Source: an uncultured Prevotella sp. (GTDB taxonomy: Bacteria; Bacteroidota; Bacteroidia; Bacteroidales; Bacteroidaceae). From it: DNA of 64,000 nt. Both the position numbers and the translations under genes were made by a program. The notes below the pieces were generated by a model. That model worked only from the letters and a program-made list of their open reading frames with translations. It was not told the DNA's origin and did not search any database. The stretch spans positions 124,001 to 188,000 of the forward strand of contig CAKQMS010000001.1 in the NCBI GenBank assembly GCA_934254985.1, given 5' to 3'. Within the stretch, counting starts at the first letter, position 1. Each line of letters begins with the position of its first letter. Positions 43,047 through 52,358 of the stretch are shown in pieces.

Positions 43047-43928
43047 ATGGTAAAGAAACAAAATAAGACCGGCAAACGTTCAGGTTTGCAGGCAGTAACG
43101 TTGTGTATAAGTACCGCCATGGTACTTGTATTATTAGGCTTAGTGGTATTCACTACATTGGCAGGCCACAACCTATCATCGCATGTTAAGGAAAACCTTG
43201 TTGTCACATTGATGCTGGAACAAGATATGAGTTCGTCGGAAGGACAACACATGTGTTTGTCTGTAAAGCAACGCCCATATATCAAAACCATCAACTTTAT
43301 TAGCAAAGAACAAGCTCTAAAGGAAGCAACAAAGACTATGGGTGCCGACCCTTCGGAGTTTACAGATGGTATAAATCCTTTCTTTTCATCTATAGAGATT
43401 ACTCTCAAAGGCGACTATGCCAATACAGACTCGCTGAAATGGATAGAAAAAGAACTGAAGAAATATCCTCGTGTGAGCGAGATAACATATCAGAAAGACT
43501 TGATTGAAGCCGTTAACCGTAACCTTACAAAGATAGGTATGGTGCTATTGGCATTGGCTTTGCTCTTGACTTTCGTATCGTTCGCTCTCATCAACAACAC
43601 CGTGCGCTTGGGTATCTTTGCTCGAAGATTCTCAATACACACAATGAAACTCGTTGGTGCTTCATGGGGATTTATCCGCCGACCTTTCCTTCGTCGTGCT
43701 ATGACTATAGGACTGGTGGCATCTATCATCGCTATTGCAGCATTGGGAGGAATGCTCTATGCACTAATGTGCTATGAGCCAGATATCCTAACAATTGTTA
43801 CATGGCGCGAGATGGCTATCACAGCAGCATCGGTAGTAGTGTTTGGTGTGGTGATAACAGCAATATGCGCTAATATCTCTGTCACAAGATTCCTTAAGAT
43901 GAAGGCAGGCGAACTTTACAAGATATAA
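43047..43928 (+). CDS. ftsX: Cell division protein FtsX
   Basis: FtsX is the membrane subunit of the FtsEX complex that activates septal peptidoglycan hydrolases. The 293-residue protein, from the ATG at 43047, has a helix near residues 16-36, a periplasmic domain to ~155 (NLVVTLMLEQDMSSSEGQ, VSEITYQKDLIEAVNRNL), and three C-terminal helices with the FtsX-permease pattern (LALALLLTFVSFALINNTVR, RRFSIHTMKLVGASWGFIR). No ftsE gene is adjacent. It heads a run of six co-directional genes found together in Bacteroidota. A near-consensus -7 element (TTACTTTG) lies about 35 bases upstream. Confidence 0.9.
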   Translation: MVKKQNKTGKRSGLQAVTLCISTAMVLVLLGLVVFTTLAGHNLSSHVKENLVVTLMLEQDMSSSEGQHMCLSVKQRPYIKTINFISKEQALKEATKTMGADPSEFTDGINPFFSSIEITLKGDYANTDSLKWIEKELKKYPRVSEITYQKDLIEAVNRNLTKIGMVLLALALLLTFVSFALINNTVRLGIFARRFSIHTMKLVGASWGFIRRPFLRRAMTIGLVASIIAIAALGGMLYALMCYEPDILTIVTWREMAITAASVVVFGVVITAICANISVTRFLKMKAGELYKI

Positions 43929-43995
43929 AGCACAGGTAGCGAAAAGGGATAAAGATTACACATTATTATATATATAGGAATAAAAAACATAGAAT

Positions 43996-44334
43996 ATGGA
44001 AGATATAAACAAAGAGATTGCTGGTAATGCTATGGAACAGCATGAAGCAACAATACAGCATGAAGCGACTGCACAGCAGAATGCTACTGTATCAGATAAA
44101 AAGAATTATGCTTTCGGCAAGATGAACTTCATTCTTATGGCTGTAAGCATGCTAATAGTTATCATTGGTTTTATACTGATGAGCGGTGCAAGCTCTGATG
44201 AGACAGCATTCAATGAAGATATCTTCAGCCCAATGCGAATCAAGGTTGCTCCTGTGGTTTGCTTCATAGGTTTTGTATCTATGATTTATGCTATTGTTCA
44301 CAAGACTAAAGACAATAAGGAGGAGCAGGCATAA
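43996..44334 (+). CDS. DUF3098 family membrane protein
   Basis: The 112-residue protein has a polar N-terminus with repeated HEAT-like residues ([18 protein letters not shown]), then two transmembrane helices at about 45-62 and 84-101. [20 protein letters not shown] and the segment [19 protein letters not shown] are typical of DUF3098. The function is unknown. Its stop codon overlaps the uppP start (TAATG), which indicates coupling. Confidence 0.88.
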   Translation: MEDINKEIAGNAMEQHEATIQHEATAQQNATVSDKKNYAFGKMNFILMAVSMLIVIIGFILMSGASSDETAFNEDIFSPMRIKVAPVVCFIGFVSMIYAIVHKTKDNKEEQA

Positions 44335-45137
44335 TGGATTGGTTACAAGCACTTATTCTCGGAGCTATACAGGGTTTGACAGAATATCTACCGGTTAGTA
44401 GTAGTGGTCACCTCACCATAGGCTCTTACCTTTTTGGAGTAAATCCCGACGACAATCTCACCTTTACAGTTGCTGTGCATGTGGCAACAGTATTGAGCAC
44501 ATTGGTTATATTGTGGAAAGAGGTGGCATGGATATTCAAAGGACTCTTTAAATGCCAGATGAACGAAGAGACTCGCTATGTACTTAACATCGTAGTCTCA
44601 ATGATTCCTATCGGTATAGTAGGTGTATTCTTCAAAGACTACGTAGAAGACATCTTCGGTTCTGGTCTTGCTATCGTTGGAGCAATGCTCTTGGTAACAG
44701 CCTGCTTGTTGGCATTCTCTTACTTTGCACGCCCACGTCAGAAGGAAAAGATTTCTATGCGTGATGCCTTCATCATCGGTTTGGCTCAAGCATGCGCAGT
44801 AATGCCAGGTCTTTCTCGCTCAGGTAGTACCATCGCTACAGGACTCTTGCTTGGCAACAAGAAAGAGAGCCTTGCCCAGTTCTCGTTCCTTATGGTGATA
44901 CCTCCAATCCTTGGAGAAGCTCTGCTCGACATAGTAAAAGCTATGAAGCATGGTGTAGAAGCTACTGCAGGCGATATTTCTATGCTTGCATTAACAGTTG
45001 GCTTCATCTCTGCTTTCGTCTTCGGATGCTTGGCTTGCAAGTGGATGATAAACATCGTGAAGAAAGGTAAGCTTATCTACTTCGCTATCTATTGCGCCAT
45101 AGTAGGTGCTACAACATTGATTTGCTCAATTATCTAA
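44334..45137 (+). CDS. uppP: Undecaprenyl-diphosphatase
   Basis: UppP (BacA) recycles the undecaprenyl carrier lipid by removing one phosphate from the diphosphate form at the inner membrane. The 267-residue protein has about eight helices. The family motifs are [17 protein letters not shown] (residues ~14-30) and [17 protein letters not shown] (~162-178). It is translationally coupled to the DUF3098 gene and followed by truB after 12 bases. Confidence 0.96.
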   Translation: MDWLQALILGAIQGLTEYLPVSSSGHLTIGSYLFGVNPDDNLTFTVAVHVATVLSTLVILWKEVAWIFKGLFKCQMNEETRYVLNIVVSMIPIGIVGVFFKDYVEDIFGSGLAIVGAMLLVTACLLAFSYFARPRQKEKISMRDAFIIGLAQACAVMPGLSRSGSTIATGLLLGNKKESLAQFSFLMVIPPILGEALLDIVKAMKHGVEATAGDISMLALTVGFISAFVFGCLACKWMINIVKKGKLIYFAIYCAIVGATTLICSII

Positions 45138-45149
45138 CCCCTCAACTGA

Positions 45150-45851
45150 ATGAAGGATTTCATAAAAGGAGAAATATTGGCTATCGACAAGCCATATCAC
45201 ATGTCGAGCTTCGGAGCCTTGGCTCATGTAAGATATCTGATGTCTAAGAGATTGGGCAAAAAGGTGAAGATTGGTCATGCTGGCACCCTCGATCCTTTGG
45301 CTACAGGAGTGTTGGTGTTGTGTACTGGTAAGACCACAAAACTCATCGACCAACTGCAGCAACATACCAAGGAGTATATAGCAACTATGCAACTTGGTGC
45401 TACTACCGACAGCTACGACCGTGAGCATACAGTAAACCACACCTACCCTACCAAGCATATCACTCGTGAGCTGATAGACAGCACTATACCACAGTTCATT
45501 GGCGATGTGCAGCAGGTGCCACCAACATACAGTGCGGTAAAGGTGAATGGCGACAGAGCTTATGCTTTGCGCCGTCAGGGCGACAGCGTAGAGCTAAAGC
45601 CAAAGACTGTGCGCATTGATGAGATAGAAGTTTTGGACTTCAATCCAGAAGATATGACAATGGCTATACGTGTGGTTTGTGGCAAAGGTACATACATCCG
45701 CGCCATAGCACGCGACCTTGGCAGAGCGTTGAAGAGTGGAGCTTATCTAACTTCATTGCGTCGCACAAGAGTTGGCGAAGTTAAAGTAGAAGAATGTGTA
45801 GACTTCGACCACTTCTCTGAGTGGCTCGAAAAACAATTAGAAACAGAATAG
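45150..45851 (+). CDS. truB: tRNA pseudouridine(55) synthase
   Basis: TruB makes pseudouridine 55 in the T-loop of tRNAs. The 233-residue protein carries the catalytic motif HAGTLDPLATGVLVL (Asp near residue 47), the TTDSYDREH segment, QVPPTYSAVKVNGDRAYALR and VVCGKGTYIRAIARDLG. It is shorter than many relatives because it lacks a long C-terminal PUA-like domain, which is common in Bacteroidota. It lies 12 bases after uppP and 13 before queA. Confidence 0.95.
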   Translation: MKDFIKGEILAIDKPYHMSSFGALAHVRYLMSKRLGKKVKIGHAGTLDPLATGVLVLCTGKTTKLIDQLQQHTKEYIATMQLGATTDSYDREHTVNHTYPTKHITRELIDSTIPQFIGDVQQVPPTYSAVKVNGDRAYALRRQGDSVELKPKTVRIDEIEVLDFNPEDMTMAIRVVCGKGTYIRAIARDLGRALKSGAYLTSLRRTRVGEVKVEECVDFDHFSEWLEKQLETE

Positions 45852-45864
45852 AAACAATAATATA

Positions 45865-47031
45865 ATGAAACTATCACAATTCAAGTTTAAGTTGCCTGAG
45901 GAACAGATAGCCCTCTATCCTCATGGTTTCATTCGTGAATTCGAAAACGAAAAAGGAGAAAAGGAACAGTTCCGTATTGTACGCCGTGATGAGGCACGCC
46001 TTATGGTTCTCCACCGTAAGTCTGGAAAGATTGATATGTATCAGAAAGATGAAAACGGCAAGGAGATTGAGGGTAAGTTCATCGAATTTCGTAATATCAT
46101 AGACTATTTCGACGAAGGTGATGTTTTTATTCTCAACGACACTAAGGTATTCCCTGCTCGCCTCTATGGCACAAAGGAGAAGACAGATGCCAAGATTGAG
46201 GTATTCTTGCTTCGTGAACTAAACCGCGAGATGCGCCTTTGGGATGTTCTCGTAGAACCTGCAAGAAAGATTCGTATTGGCAACAAGTTGTTCTTTGATG
46301 AGACTGGCACTATGGTTGCCGAAGTTATCGACAACACAACAAGCCGCGGTCGTACTCTTCGTTTCCTTTACGACTGTCCTCACGATGAATTCAAGCAAGA
46401 GCTCTTTGCCCTCGGCGAAGCTCCTCTGCCTCGTTATGTCATCGACAAGCGCGAGAACCACCACGGAACAGAAGAAGACCATGAAGACTTCCAGTGCATC
46501 TTTGCAAAGAACGAGGGTGCTGTCACAGCTCCAGCCACTGGTCTCCACTTCACACGCGAACTAATGAAACGTATGGAGATTTATGGTATCAATACTGCTT
46601 ACATAACACTTCATTGTGGTTTGGGCAACTTCAGCCCTATTGAGGTTGAAGACCTTACAAAGCACAAGATGGACTCTGAGCAGATGGAGGTTACACAGGA
46701 GGCTTGCGACATCGTAAACAAAGCCAAGGAGGCTGGTCATCATATATGCTCTATCGGCACAAGTGTGCTCAAGGCTACAGAAACAGCTGTTGGCGTAGAC
46801 GGAAAACTGAAGGAGTATTCAGACTGGACAAACAAGTTCATCTTCCCTCCTTACGATTTCGGACTCTCTGACTCTATGGTTGCCAACTTCTATCATCCAC
46901 TCTCTCCACTACTCATGGCTACTGCAGCATTTGGTGGTTACGAGCAAGTGATGGAATGCTACAATCTGGCTGTTAAGAATGGTTATCAGTTTGGATGCTA
47001 CGGCGACTCGCTACTTATTCTTAACGATTAA
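45865..47031 (+). CDS. queA: S-adenosylmethionine:tRNA ribosyltransferase-isomerase
   Basis: QueA transfers and isomerises the ribosyl group of SAM to 7-aminomethyl-7-deazaguanine in tRNA, making epoxyqueuosine. The 388-residue protein is longer than the ~345 residues usual, owing to insertions in the N-terminal part (YPHGFIREFENEKGEKEQFR, DMYQKDENGKEIEGKF). Conserved motifs are VFILNDTKVFPARLYG, EGAVTAPATGLHFT, ITLHCGLGNFSPIEVED and FIFPPYDF. It ends two bases before folK. Confidence 0.95.
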   Translation: MKLSQFKFKLPEEQIALYPHGFIREFENEKGEKEQFRIVRRDEARLMVLHRKSGKIDMYQKDENGKEIEGKFIEFRNIIDYFDEGDVFILNDTKVFPARLYGTKEKTDAKIEVFLLRELNREMRLWDVLVEPARKIRIGNKLFFDETGTMVAEVIDNTTSRGRTLRFLYDCPHDEFKQELFALGEAPLPRYVIDKRENHHGTEEDHEDFQCIFAKNEGAVTAPATGLHFTRELMKRMEIYGINTAYITLHCGLGNFSPIEVEDLTKHKMDSEQMEVTQEACDIVNKAKEAGHHICSIGTSVLKATETAVGVDGKLKEYSDWTNKFIFPPYDFGLSDSMVANFYHPLSPLLMATAAFGGYEQVMECYNLAVKNGYQFGCYGDSLLILND

Positions 47032-47033
47032 TA

Positions 47034-47444
47034 ATGCATACAGTATACCTCTCGTTAGGTTCAAATATCGGCAACCGTCGTGGTATCATGCGCGAAACTC
47101 TTAGGCTATTAGGAGAGAATGTAGGCGAAGTAAGCAAGACTTCGAGTCTTCACGAAACAGAACCATGGGGATTCAGTTCGCCTAACAAATTTCTTAATGC
47201 TTGTGTTGAGGTTAAGACCACACTCTCTCCTCGCCGACTACTTGAAGTAACACAGAGCATAGAGCGCAAACTTGGTAGAATGAACAAGTCGGCAAACGGC
47301 ACTTACGAGGACCGTATCATAGATATAGATATTCTGATGTATGACGATATCACTATCAATGAGCCAGACTTAAAGATACCACATCCGCTGATGCACGAGC
47401 GTGACTTCGTGATGAAACCACTTCGTGAGATTTGCAAGATATAA
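47034..47444 (+). CDS. folK: 2-amino-4-hydroxy-6-hydroxymethyldihydropteridine pyrophosphokinase
   Basis: FolK transfers pyrophosphate from ATP to the pterin in folate synthesis. The 136-residue protein has the family motifs YLSLGSNIGNRRG at the N-terminus, FLNACVEVKTTLSPRRLLEV, EDRIIDIDILMYDD with the metal-binding aspartates, and the end segment IPHPLMHERDFVMKPLREI. It is the last gene of the ftsX-to-folK run. Confidence 0.95.
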   Translation: MHTVYLSLGSNIGNRRGIMRETLRLLGENVGEVSKTSSLHETEPWGFSSPNKFLNACVEVKTTLSPRRLLEVTQSIERKLGRMNKSANGTYEDRIIDIDILMYDDITINEPDLKIPHPLMHERDFVMKPLREICKI

Positions 47445-47505
47445 TCTTAGTAACAAGATAAATCTTATAGCAACGATACAAATCCTTTAATATAAGGATA
47501 AAAAC

Positions 47506-47563
47506 AATCACCACAGTAAAAGCAACAATAATATAAATTGCTATTTACTGTGGTGATTTTTAT
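47506..47563. terminator. Bidirectional terminator between folK and the AraC-type gene
   Basis: The arms 47506-47525 and 47538-47558 share AATCACCACAGTAAA and its complement. T-tracts lie on both outer sides, so it can end folK and the convergent AraC-type gene. A smaller ATCCTT/AAGGAT hairpin lies just upstream (47482-47499). Confidence 0.88.
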
Positions 47564-47606
47564 TATAGGAAGCCAATATCAACAGCTTACCATAAAGATT
47601 CTATTA

Positions 47607-48044
47607 TTATCTTTTTTTGATTTCAGGATGCTCCAAAAGGAAATTCATTCTGTAAGAACGTGGAGTCATCTTCTTGAATTTATAGAAAGCAGCATAGAAA
47701 GATTGGCGATTTGCAAAGCCAACCATTTCTGCAATCTGTCCCATGTTCAATTCGATGCTTCGCTTATCTGTAAGCAATGTCATCGCGTCATTAATACGAT
47801 AGGAATTTACAAAGGAAGTAAAATTCTGATGAAAGCGAGTGTTTACGACAGCGCTAATATAACGCGTGTTGGTGTGAAGATCTTCTGCAAGCTGCTTAGC
47901 AGAATAATCTTTGTCCTTGTACTTCTTTTCCATTACAATCTTTGCAAGGATTCCCTCCTGAAGTTGGTCCATCATCTCTGGACTAACAAGCGACCTGTAT
48001 TTAGCCTCCTTGGGCTTCAGCTCGTGCAAGTTATACTTTACCAT
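47607..48044 (-). CDS. AraC-family HTH protein, DNA-binding domain only
   Basis: This 145-residue protein consists of little more than the two helix-turn-helix motifs of the AraC family, at roughly residues 48-140: YSAKQLAEDLHTNTRYISAV and LNMGQIAEMVGFANRQSFYA followed by FYKFKKMTPRSYR. The first ~40 residues (LVSPEMMDQLQEGILAKIVM) are helical and too short for a sugar-binding sensor domain. The same short layout is common in Bacteroidota signal-output proteins. Its promoter contains a perfect inverted repeat, which may be an autoregulatory site. Confidence 0.88.
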   Translation of the reverse strand: MVKYNLHELKPKEAKYRSLVSPEMMDQLQEGILAKIVMEKKYKDKDYSAKQLAEDLHTNTRYISAVVNTRFHQNFTSFVNSYRINDAMTLLTDKRSIELNMGQIAEMVGFANRQSFYAAFYKFKKMTPRSYRMNFLLEHPEIKKR

Positions 48045-48090
48045 AAAAATGAATAAAATTGTTACCTGTTATACCTTTTACTTTACTTTT

Positions 48091-48135
48091 GCAAAGGTAA
48101 AAATTCATTTTCAAATAGCAAAATTTTACCTTTGC
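48091..48135. promoter_or_regulatory. Inverted repeat spanning the AraC-type gene promoter
   Basis: GCAAAGGTAAAA at 48091-48102 and TTTTACCTTTGC at 48124-48135 are perfect reverse complements with a 21-base spacer. The left arm holds the minus-strand -7 element, and the right arm holds a TACCTTTG facing rpoD. The rest of the gap to 48372 is AT-rich and shows no gene. Confidence 0.6.
48092..48122 (-). promoter_or_regulatory. Consensus promoter of the AraC-type gene
   Basis: On the minus strand TTTG (48122-48119), a 19-base spacer and TACCTTTG (48099-48092) match the Bacteroidota consensus. Confidence 0.75.
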
Positions 48136-48372
48136 TTTTTATAAATATGTTTACTATTAAACAAAAAATATGTTATAACACATCGAAAGTAGCAAGTAAA
48201 CTTACATATGCCATAATGACATAATAAGATAAAAAGACATCGTTTTAGCAACAAATAGATAAAGTTTTTGCAACAAGATGTGATTATTACAAATATAATT
48301 GCTAACTTAGCGGACACATTTCGAAAAAGGGCATAATATATGCTCAATCATAACTGCTAAACGCTTTACCAT

Positions 48373-49248
48373 ATGGCAATGAGACAAATAAAGATTACTA
48401 CAAACATAACCAACCGCGACAGCGAGGGACTTGACAAATATCTTTCTGATATTTCACGAGAACCAATGATATCTGTTGAGGAGGAAACAGAATTGGCACA
48501 CAAGATACACCTCGGAGGTGTAGAAGGTGAAAGAGCCCGCGACAGACTCGTTAAAGCCAACCTTAGATTTGTAGTGTCTGTAGCTAAACAATATCAACAT
48601 AAGGGATTGTCGCTTACCGACCTTATTAATGAAGGAAACATTGGTCTGGTCAAGGCTTCTGATAAATTTGACGAGACAAGAGGTTTCAAGTTTATTTCTT
48701 ATGCAGTTTGGTGGATTAGACAAAGCATCATGCAAGCCCTCGCCGAGCAAGGACGTTTGGTGAGAATACCTCTAAACCAAGCAGGTTGCATTATGCGCAT
48801 TAATCAAGCTATATCCAAATTCCAACAAGAGCAAGGACGTATGCCTTCGACCGAGGAATTGGCTGAGATTACTGGTATCGAAGAAGATAAAGTAAGACAA
48901 GGTATTGCCACCGACAGCAAAGAAACAAGTATCGACGCACCTATCAACGATGGCGAAGATAATTCTATGGCAGAACGCCTGGTCTCTGACGACTCACATA
49001 CCGATAAACAGATAGATAAAGAGTCGATGGAAAAGGATGTTGAAACACTTCTTGCTTCAATACTCCACGGCAAAGACCTTATTATTATGCGCGAAAGCTT
49101 CGGTATTGGAACTCCTGAGAAAACTCTCGACGAGATAGCTACAGAGATGGCGCTAACACGCGAAAGAGTGAGACAAATTCGCGAAAGATGCATCATGAAA
49201 ATAAGACAGAGCGGACATACTAAGATATTATTAAAGTATCTCGGATAA
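48373..49248 (+). CDS. RpoD/SigA-family RNA polymerase sigma factor (short Bacteroidota type)
   Basis: The 291-residue protein has regions 1.2 to 4.2: YLSDISREPMISVEEETELA (1.2), DLINEGNIGLVKASDKFDET with FKFISYAVWWIRQSI (2), AGCIMRINQAISKFQQEQGR (3), and region 4 with TLDEIATEMALTRERVRQIR. The size equals that of the primary sigma factor of Bacteroidota. However, region 4.1 reads SILHGKDLIIMRESFGIG and lacks the usual REK pattern, and the region 1.2-2 junction is GGVEGERARDRL. It may be a second, specialised RpoD paralogue rather than the housekeeping factor. A terminator follows at 49285. Confidence 0.88.
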   Translation: MAMRQIKITTNITNRDSEGLDKYLSDISREPMISVEEETELAHKIHLGGVEGERARDRLVKANLRFVVSVAKQYQHKGLSLTDLINEGNIGLVKASDKFDETRGFKFISYAVWWIRQSIMQALAEQGRLVRIPLNQAGCIMRINQAISKFQQEQGRMPSTEELAEITGIEEDKVRQGIATDSKETSIDAPINDGEDNSMAERLVSDDSHTDKQIDKESMEKDVETLLASILHGKDLIIMRESFGIGTPEKTLDEIATEMALTRERVRQIRERCIMKIRQSGHTKILLKYLG

Positions 49249-49284
49249 TCAGCCTTTGACTTACGATTTGATTACAACAATATA

Positions 49285-49335
49285 CAATAACACGAAAAAC
49301 CGACACTATTGTTTGGCTTTTCGTGTTATTTTTGT
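49285..49335 (+). terminator. Terminator of the rpoD-like gene overlapping the icd promoter
   Basis: ATAACACGAAAA and TTTTCGTGTTAT pair around a loop of about 19 bases and are followed by TTTTTG. The -33 element of icd lies in the loop. Confidence 0.8.
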
Positions 49336-49343
49336 TACCTTTG
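49312..49343 (+). promoter_or_regulatory. Promoter of the isocitrate dehydrogenase gene
   Basis: TTTG (49312-49315), a 20-base spacer and TACCTTTG (49336-49343) fit the Bacteroidota consensus. The start codon is 28 bases further on. Confidence 0.7.
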
Positions 49344-49371
49344 CCCTCAAATTATTAACAACAACACTATT

Positions 49372-50568
49372 ATGGAAAAGATAAAGATGACAACTCCCAT
49401 CGTTGAGATGGATGGCGACGAAATGACTCGCATACTTTGGAAGATGATAAAAGACGAACTTATCCTTCCTTTTGTTGACTTGAAGACAGAATATTACGAT
49501 CTTGGTTTGCCTAACCGTGATAAGACAAACGACCAGGTAACTATTGACTCTGCTGAGGCAACAAAGAAATATGGCGTGGCAGTAAAGTGCGCTACCATCA
49601 CCCCTAACGCTCAGCGTATGGACGAGTATCATCTACACAAGATGTGGAAGAGCCCTAACGGCACTATCCGTTCTATCCTTGATGGCACAGTGTTCCGTGC
49701 TCCTATCACCATCCCAAGTATCAAGCCTGTAGTAAAGAACTGGGAAAAGCCTATCACTATAGCACGTCATGCTTACGGCGATGTATATAAGAGCGTAGAG
49801 ATTAAGGCTGAAGAGGCAGGCGTAGCAAAGCTCGTTTTCGAAGGCAAGAGCGGTAAGAAGGAAGAGATTGTTATCCACGAGTTCGACGGACCAGGAGTTA
49901 TCCAGGGTATGCACAATACCGATAAGTCTATCGCTTCGTTTGCTCATTCATGCTTCAAATTCGCTATTGATACCAAGCAAGACCTTTGGTTTGCAACCAA
50001 GGATACCATATCAAAGAAATACGATGCACGCTTCCGCAAGATATTCGAAGATATCTATGAGAAACAGTATAAAGCTGAGTTTGAGCGCCTTGGCATAGAA
50101 TATTTTTACACATTGATAGATGATGCAGTAGCAAGAGTAATCCGCTCAAAGGGTGGTTTTATCTGGGCTTGCAAGAATTATGATGGTGATGTGATGAGCG
50201 ATATGCTCTCTACAGCCTTCGGCTCATTGGCTATGATGACAAGCGTATTGGTAAGTCCTGATGGCAACTATGAGTATGAGGCTGCTCACGGCACCGTGAC
50301 TCGCCACTACTATCGCTATCTTAAGGGTGAAGAAACATCTACCAACCCTATGGCAACTATCTTTGCTTGGAGCGGAGCTTTGCGCAAGCGTGGAGAACTT
50401 GACAATAACGATGCTCTTGTAGACTTTGCTAATCGCTTAGAGGCAGCTTGCTTCAAGACCCTTGGCGAAGGCATCGTTACAAAAGACCTTGTTAACCTTA
50501 TGGAGGGTGTAGAGGCTAAGGCTGTTACATCGGCAGAATTTATCAAGGCTATTAAGGAACGTATTTAA
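49372..50568 (+). CDS. icd: NADP-dependent isocitrate dehydrogenase
   Basis: The enzyme oxidises isocitrate to 2-oxoglutarate with NADP. At 398 residues it matches the dimeric, eukaryote-like type II form rather than the E. coli type. Motifs include [20 protein letters not shown] at the start, [19 protein letters not shown] for substrate binding, [19 protein letters not shown] for the metal, and [20 protein letters not shown] for the nucleotide. The ATG at 49372 gives the family N-terminus; the upstream in-frame codons overlap the promoter. Confidence 0.96.
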   Translation: MEKIKMTTPIVEMDGDEMTRILWKMIKDELILPFVDLKTEYYDLGLPNRDKTNDQVTIDSAEATKKYGVAVKCATITPNAQRMDEYHLHKMWKSPNGTIRSILDGTVFRAPITIPSIKPVVKNWEKPITIARHAYGDVYKSVEIKAEEAGVAKLVFEGKSGKKEEIVIHEFDGPGVIQGMHNTDKSIASFAHSCFKFAIDTKQDLWFATKDTISKKYDARFRKIFEDIYEKQYKAEFERLGIEYFYTLIDDAVARVIRSKGGFIWACKNYDGDVMSDMLSTAFGSLAMMTSVLVSPDGNYEYEAAHGTVTRHYYRYLKGEETSTNPMATIFAWSGALRKRGELDNNDALVDFANRLEAACFKTLGEGIVTKDLVNLMEGVEAKAVTSAEFIKAIKERI

Positions 50569-50607
50569 TCAGCGTTAGTATCCAACAACATTGGAAACTA
50601 TATAAAC

Positions 50608-50656
50608 AAAAAACTCCTGCAACAAATGGCATCAAGCCTTGTTGCAGGAGTTTTTG
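50608..50656. terminator. Bidirectional terminator between icd and the OmpA gene
   Basis: AAACTCCTGCAACAA and TTGTTGCAGGAGTTT form a 15-bp stem with a 13-base loop. An A-run and a T-run flank it, so it can serve both convergent genes. Confidence 0.9.
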
Positions 50657-50715
50657 TTTTGAAGTAATTATTGTTACTTCGATATCTTTAATTCTATATC
50701 CTTATGTCGATAAGA

Positions 50716-51573
50716 TTACTTCTCCTCTGGAGCCTTATCGATAAGATCCATAAACTGGTCAAGCTTTGGAGTGATGATAATCTGAGTGCGACGGTTGCGC
50801 TGCTTACCTACAGAAGTATCGTTAGAAGCCAATGGATTATACTCACCACGACCACCTGCAGTAAGACGCTTAGGATCTACACCATAGTGATTCTGCAGAT
50901 ACTGCACAACAGAAGATGCACGAAGACAAGAGAGGTCCCAGTTGTTGCGGATATTCTCACGTGAGATAGGCACATTATCTGTGTTACCCTCGATAAGTAC
51001 GTCATAGTCCTTGTAGTCCATGATAATCTTAGCAATCTTCGACAATGTCTCCTGAGCACGGTCGTTAACTTCGTACGAACCACTCTTATAAAGCATATTG
51101 TCGGCAAGAGAGATGTATACTACACCCTTGAGCACCTGAACATCAACCTCTTTCAATTCCTCACGACTGAGTGAGCGAGTAAGATTGTTGGTCAATACCA
51201 TATTCAATGAGTCGCTCTTGCTCTTCACCTCTACGAGATGACGAATATACTGGTTTGACTCATTAATCTGGTCAACGAGCTTAGAGATATTGAGATTATT
51301 AGAGTTAGCATTTGTCAAACTCTTATCCAAAGAGCTTTGCAATGCAGCATAATCCTTTTTCTGCTGTTTCAGCTGTTCCTCCAGACTTGCCACACGAGCC
51401 TTGCTTGCAGCGAGTTCTTCCTTGTTGGCAGCAAGCTGATCCTTAGTGTCCTGAATGTTAGCTGTTAGCTGACGGTTTTCGTTTTGGCAATTCTGCAAAT
51501 CTTTCTTGCTTGCACATCCACAAAAAACAAGTGTTGATGCTAAAGCCAATGCAAATAATTTGTTTTGTTTCAT
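50716..51573 (-). CDS. OmpA-family lipoprotein with coiled-coil region
   Basis: The 285-residue protein has a lipoprotein signal (MKQNKLFALALASTLVFCGC), a coiled-coil stretch at about residues 26-95 (LAANKEELAASKARVASLEE), and a C-terminal OmpA-like domain (~145-270) that binds peptidoglycan. The signature DVLIEGNTDNVPI, then LSCLRASSVVQYL and GGRGEYNPLASNDT, is clear. It probably links the outer membrane to the cell wall. It is a single-gene unit. Confidence 0.93.
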   Translation of the reverse strand: MKQNKLFALALASTLVFCGCASKKDLQNCQNENRQLTANIQDTKDQLAANKEELAASKARVASLEEQLKQQKKDYAALQSSLDKSLTNANSNNLNISKLVDQINESNQYIRHLVEVKSKSDSLNMVLTNNLTRSLSREELKEVDVQVLKGVVYISLADNMLYKSGSYEVNDRAQETLSKIAKIIMDYKDYDVLIEGNTDNVPISRENIRNNWDLSCLRASSVVQYLQNHYGVDPKRLTAGGRGEYNPLASNDTSVGKQRNRRTQIIITPKLDQFMDLIDKAPEEK

Positions 51574-51660
51574 ATCAATAATAATTTGAAGTTTATACTT
51601 TTATTTAAATAGGACTATATTGTTTTGGGGATAATATAGTTTCACACCCTTTTCAAAGTG

Positions 51661-51668
51661 CAAAGTTA
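51661..51668 (-). promoter_or_regulatory. Probable -7 element of the OmpA-family gene
   Basis: Minus-strand TAACTTTG followed by CAC fits TAnnTTTG and implies a leader of about 80 bases. Confidence 0.5.
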
Positions 51669-51755
51669 ATTATAAGACGATAATAATACATGAATGTTAG
51701 TGCCGTTTAGGGAAAATTAACCGAAAAAGCACACAATCAATAAGTATTAACTAAT

Positions 51756-52253
51756 TTATAGTAGCATTTCGCCAAGGAAATTTATCTTATCACGGTCGGC
51801 AGACAACACATCAAGCGAGCATTTGCCATCGGGCGAAAAGTCGAAGATATATTCTATGTATTCCAGTTTGTTGCGAGTAAAGAACTTCACTCTCACCAAA
51901 TCTGGCTTAGGTCTTAATATTGTATAAGTCTGGATATGACCATCGAAATCAAGTGGTCCCTCACGCTCCATTGTTGAACGATAAGCCACACCGTAATATG
52001 GCAAATTGCTCATTATACTATCGCCATCGATGCGCACAGTATAAGTGGAATTAAGGAAGCGAGATTCCATGCGTTGCGGATTTACATAGTTTACTTCAAC
52101 CGTAAACTTATGCCTGGTTATAGAGTCGCTTACCATCCTTGCCACAGATTCTTGCATAGCCAACTTCTGCTCAGGTGTAAGACGTTTTGTGGCACATGAT
52201 GAAAAGGCCATCAGTACAACGATAAGTATTGAAATTAATGATAGTGGTTTCAT
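51756..52253 (-). CDS. DUF4251 lipoprotein
   Basis: The 165-residue protein from the ATG at 52253 has the lipoprotein signal MKPLSLISILIVVLMAFSSC with lipobox FSSC. The mature part is beta-rich and shows the DUF4251 pattern: FTVEVNYVNPQRMESRFLNS, YTVRIDGDSIMSNLPYYGVA, PLDFDG and YIFDFSPDGKCSLDVLSADR. The longer in-frame start would displace the signal peptide and is rejected. The function is unknown. It is divergent from metF. Confidence 0.88.
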   Translation of the reverse strand: MKPLSLISILIVVLMAFSSCATKRLTPEQKLAMQESVARMVSDSITRHKFTVEVNYVNPQRMESRFLNSTYTVRIDGDSIMSNLPYYGVAYRSTMEREGPLDFDGHIQTYTILRPKPDLVRVKFFTRNKLEYIEYIFDFSPDGKCSLDVLSADRDKINFLGEMLL

Positions 52254-52334
52254 ACTGTAACTTTTATATTGGTTTATATGTTGCGAAGTTAATGTTTTTC
52301 CTTGAAATAGCATCGAAAAACAAATAACTTTTAG

Positions 52335-52342
52335 TATCTTTG
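52335..52342 (+). promoter_or_regulatory. Probable -7 element of the metF promoter
   Basis: TATCTTTG followed by CA lies 16 bases before the metF ATG. Confidence 0.55.
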
Positions 52343-52358
52343 CAGAAAATTATGTATA

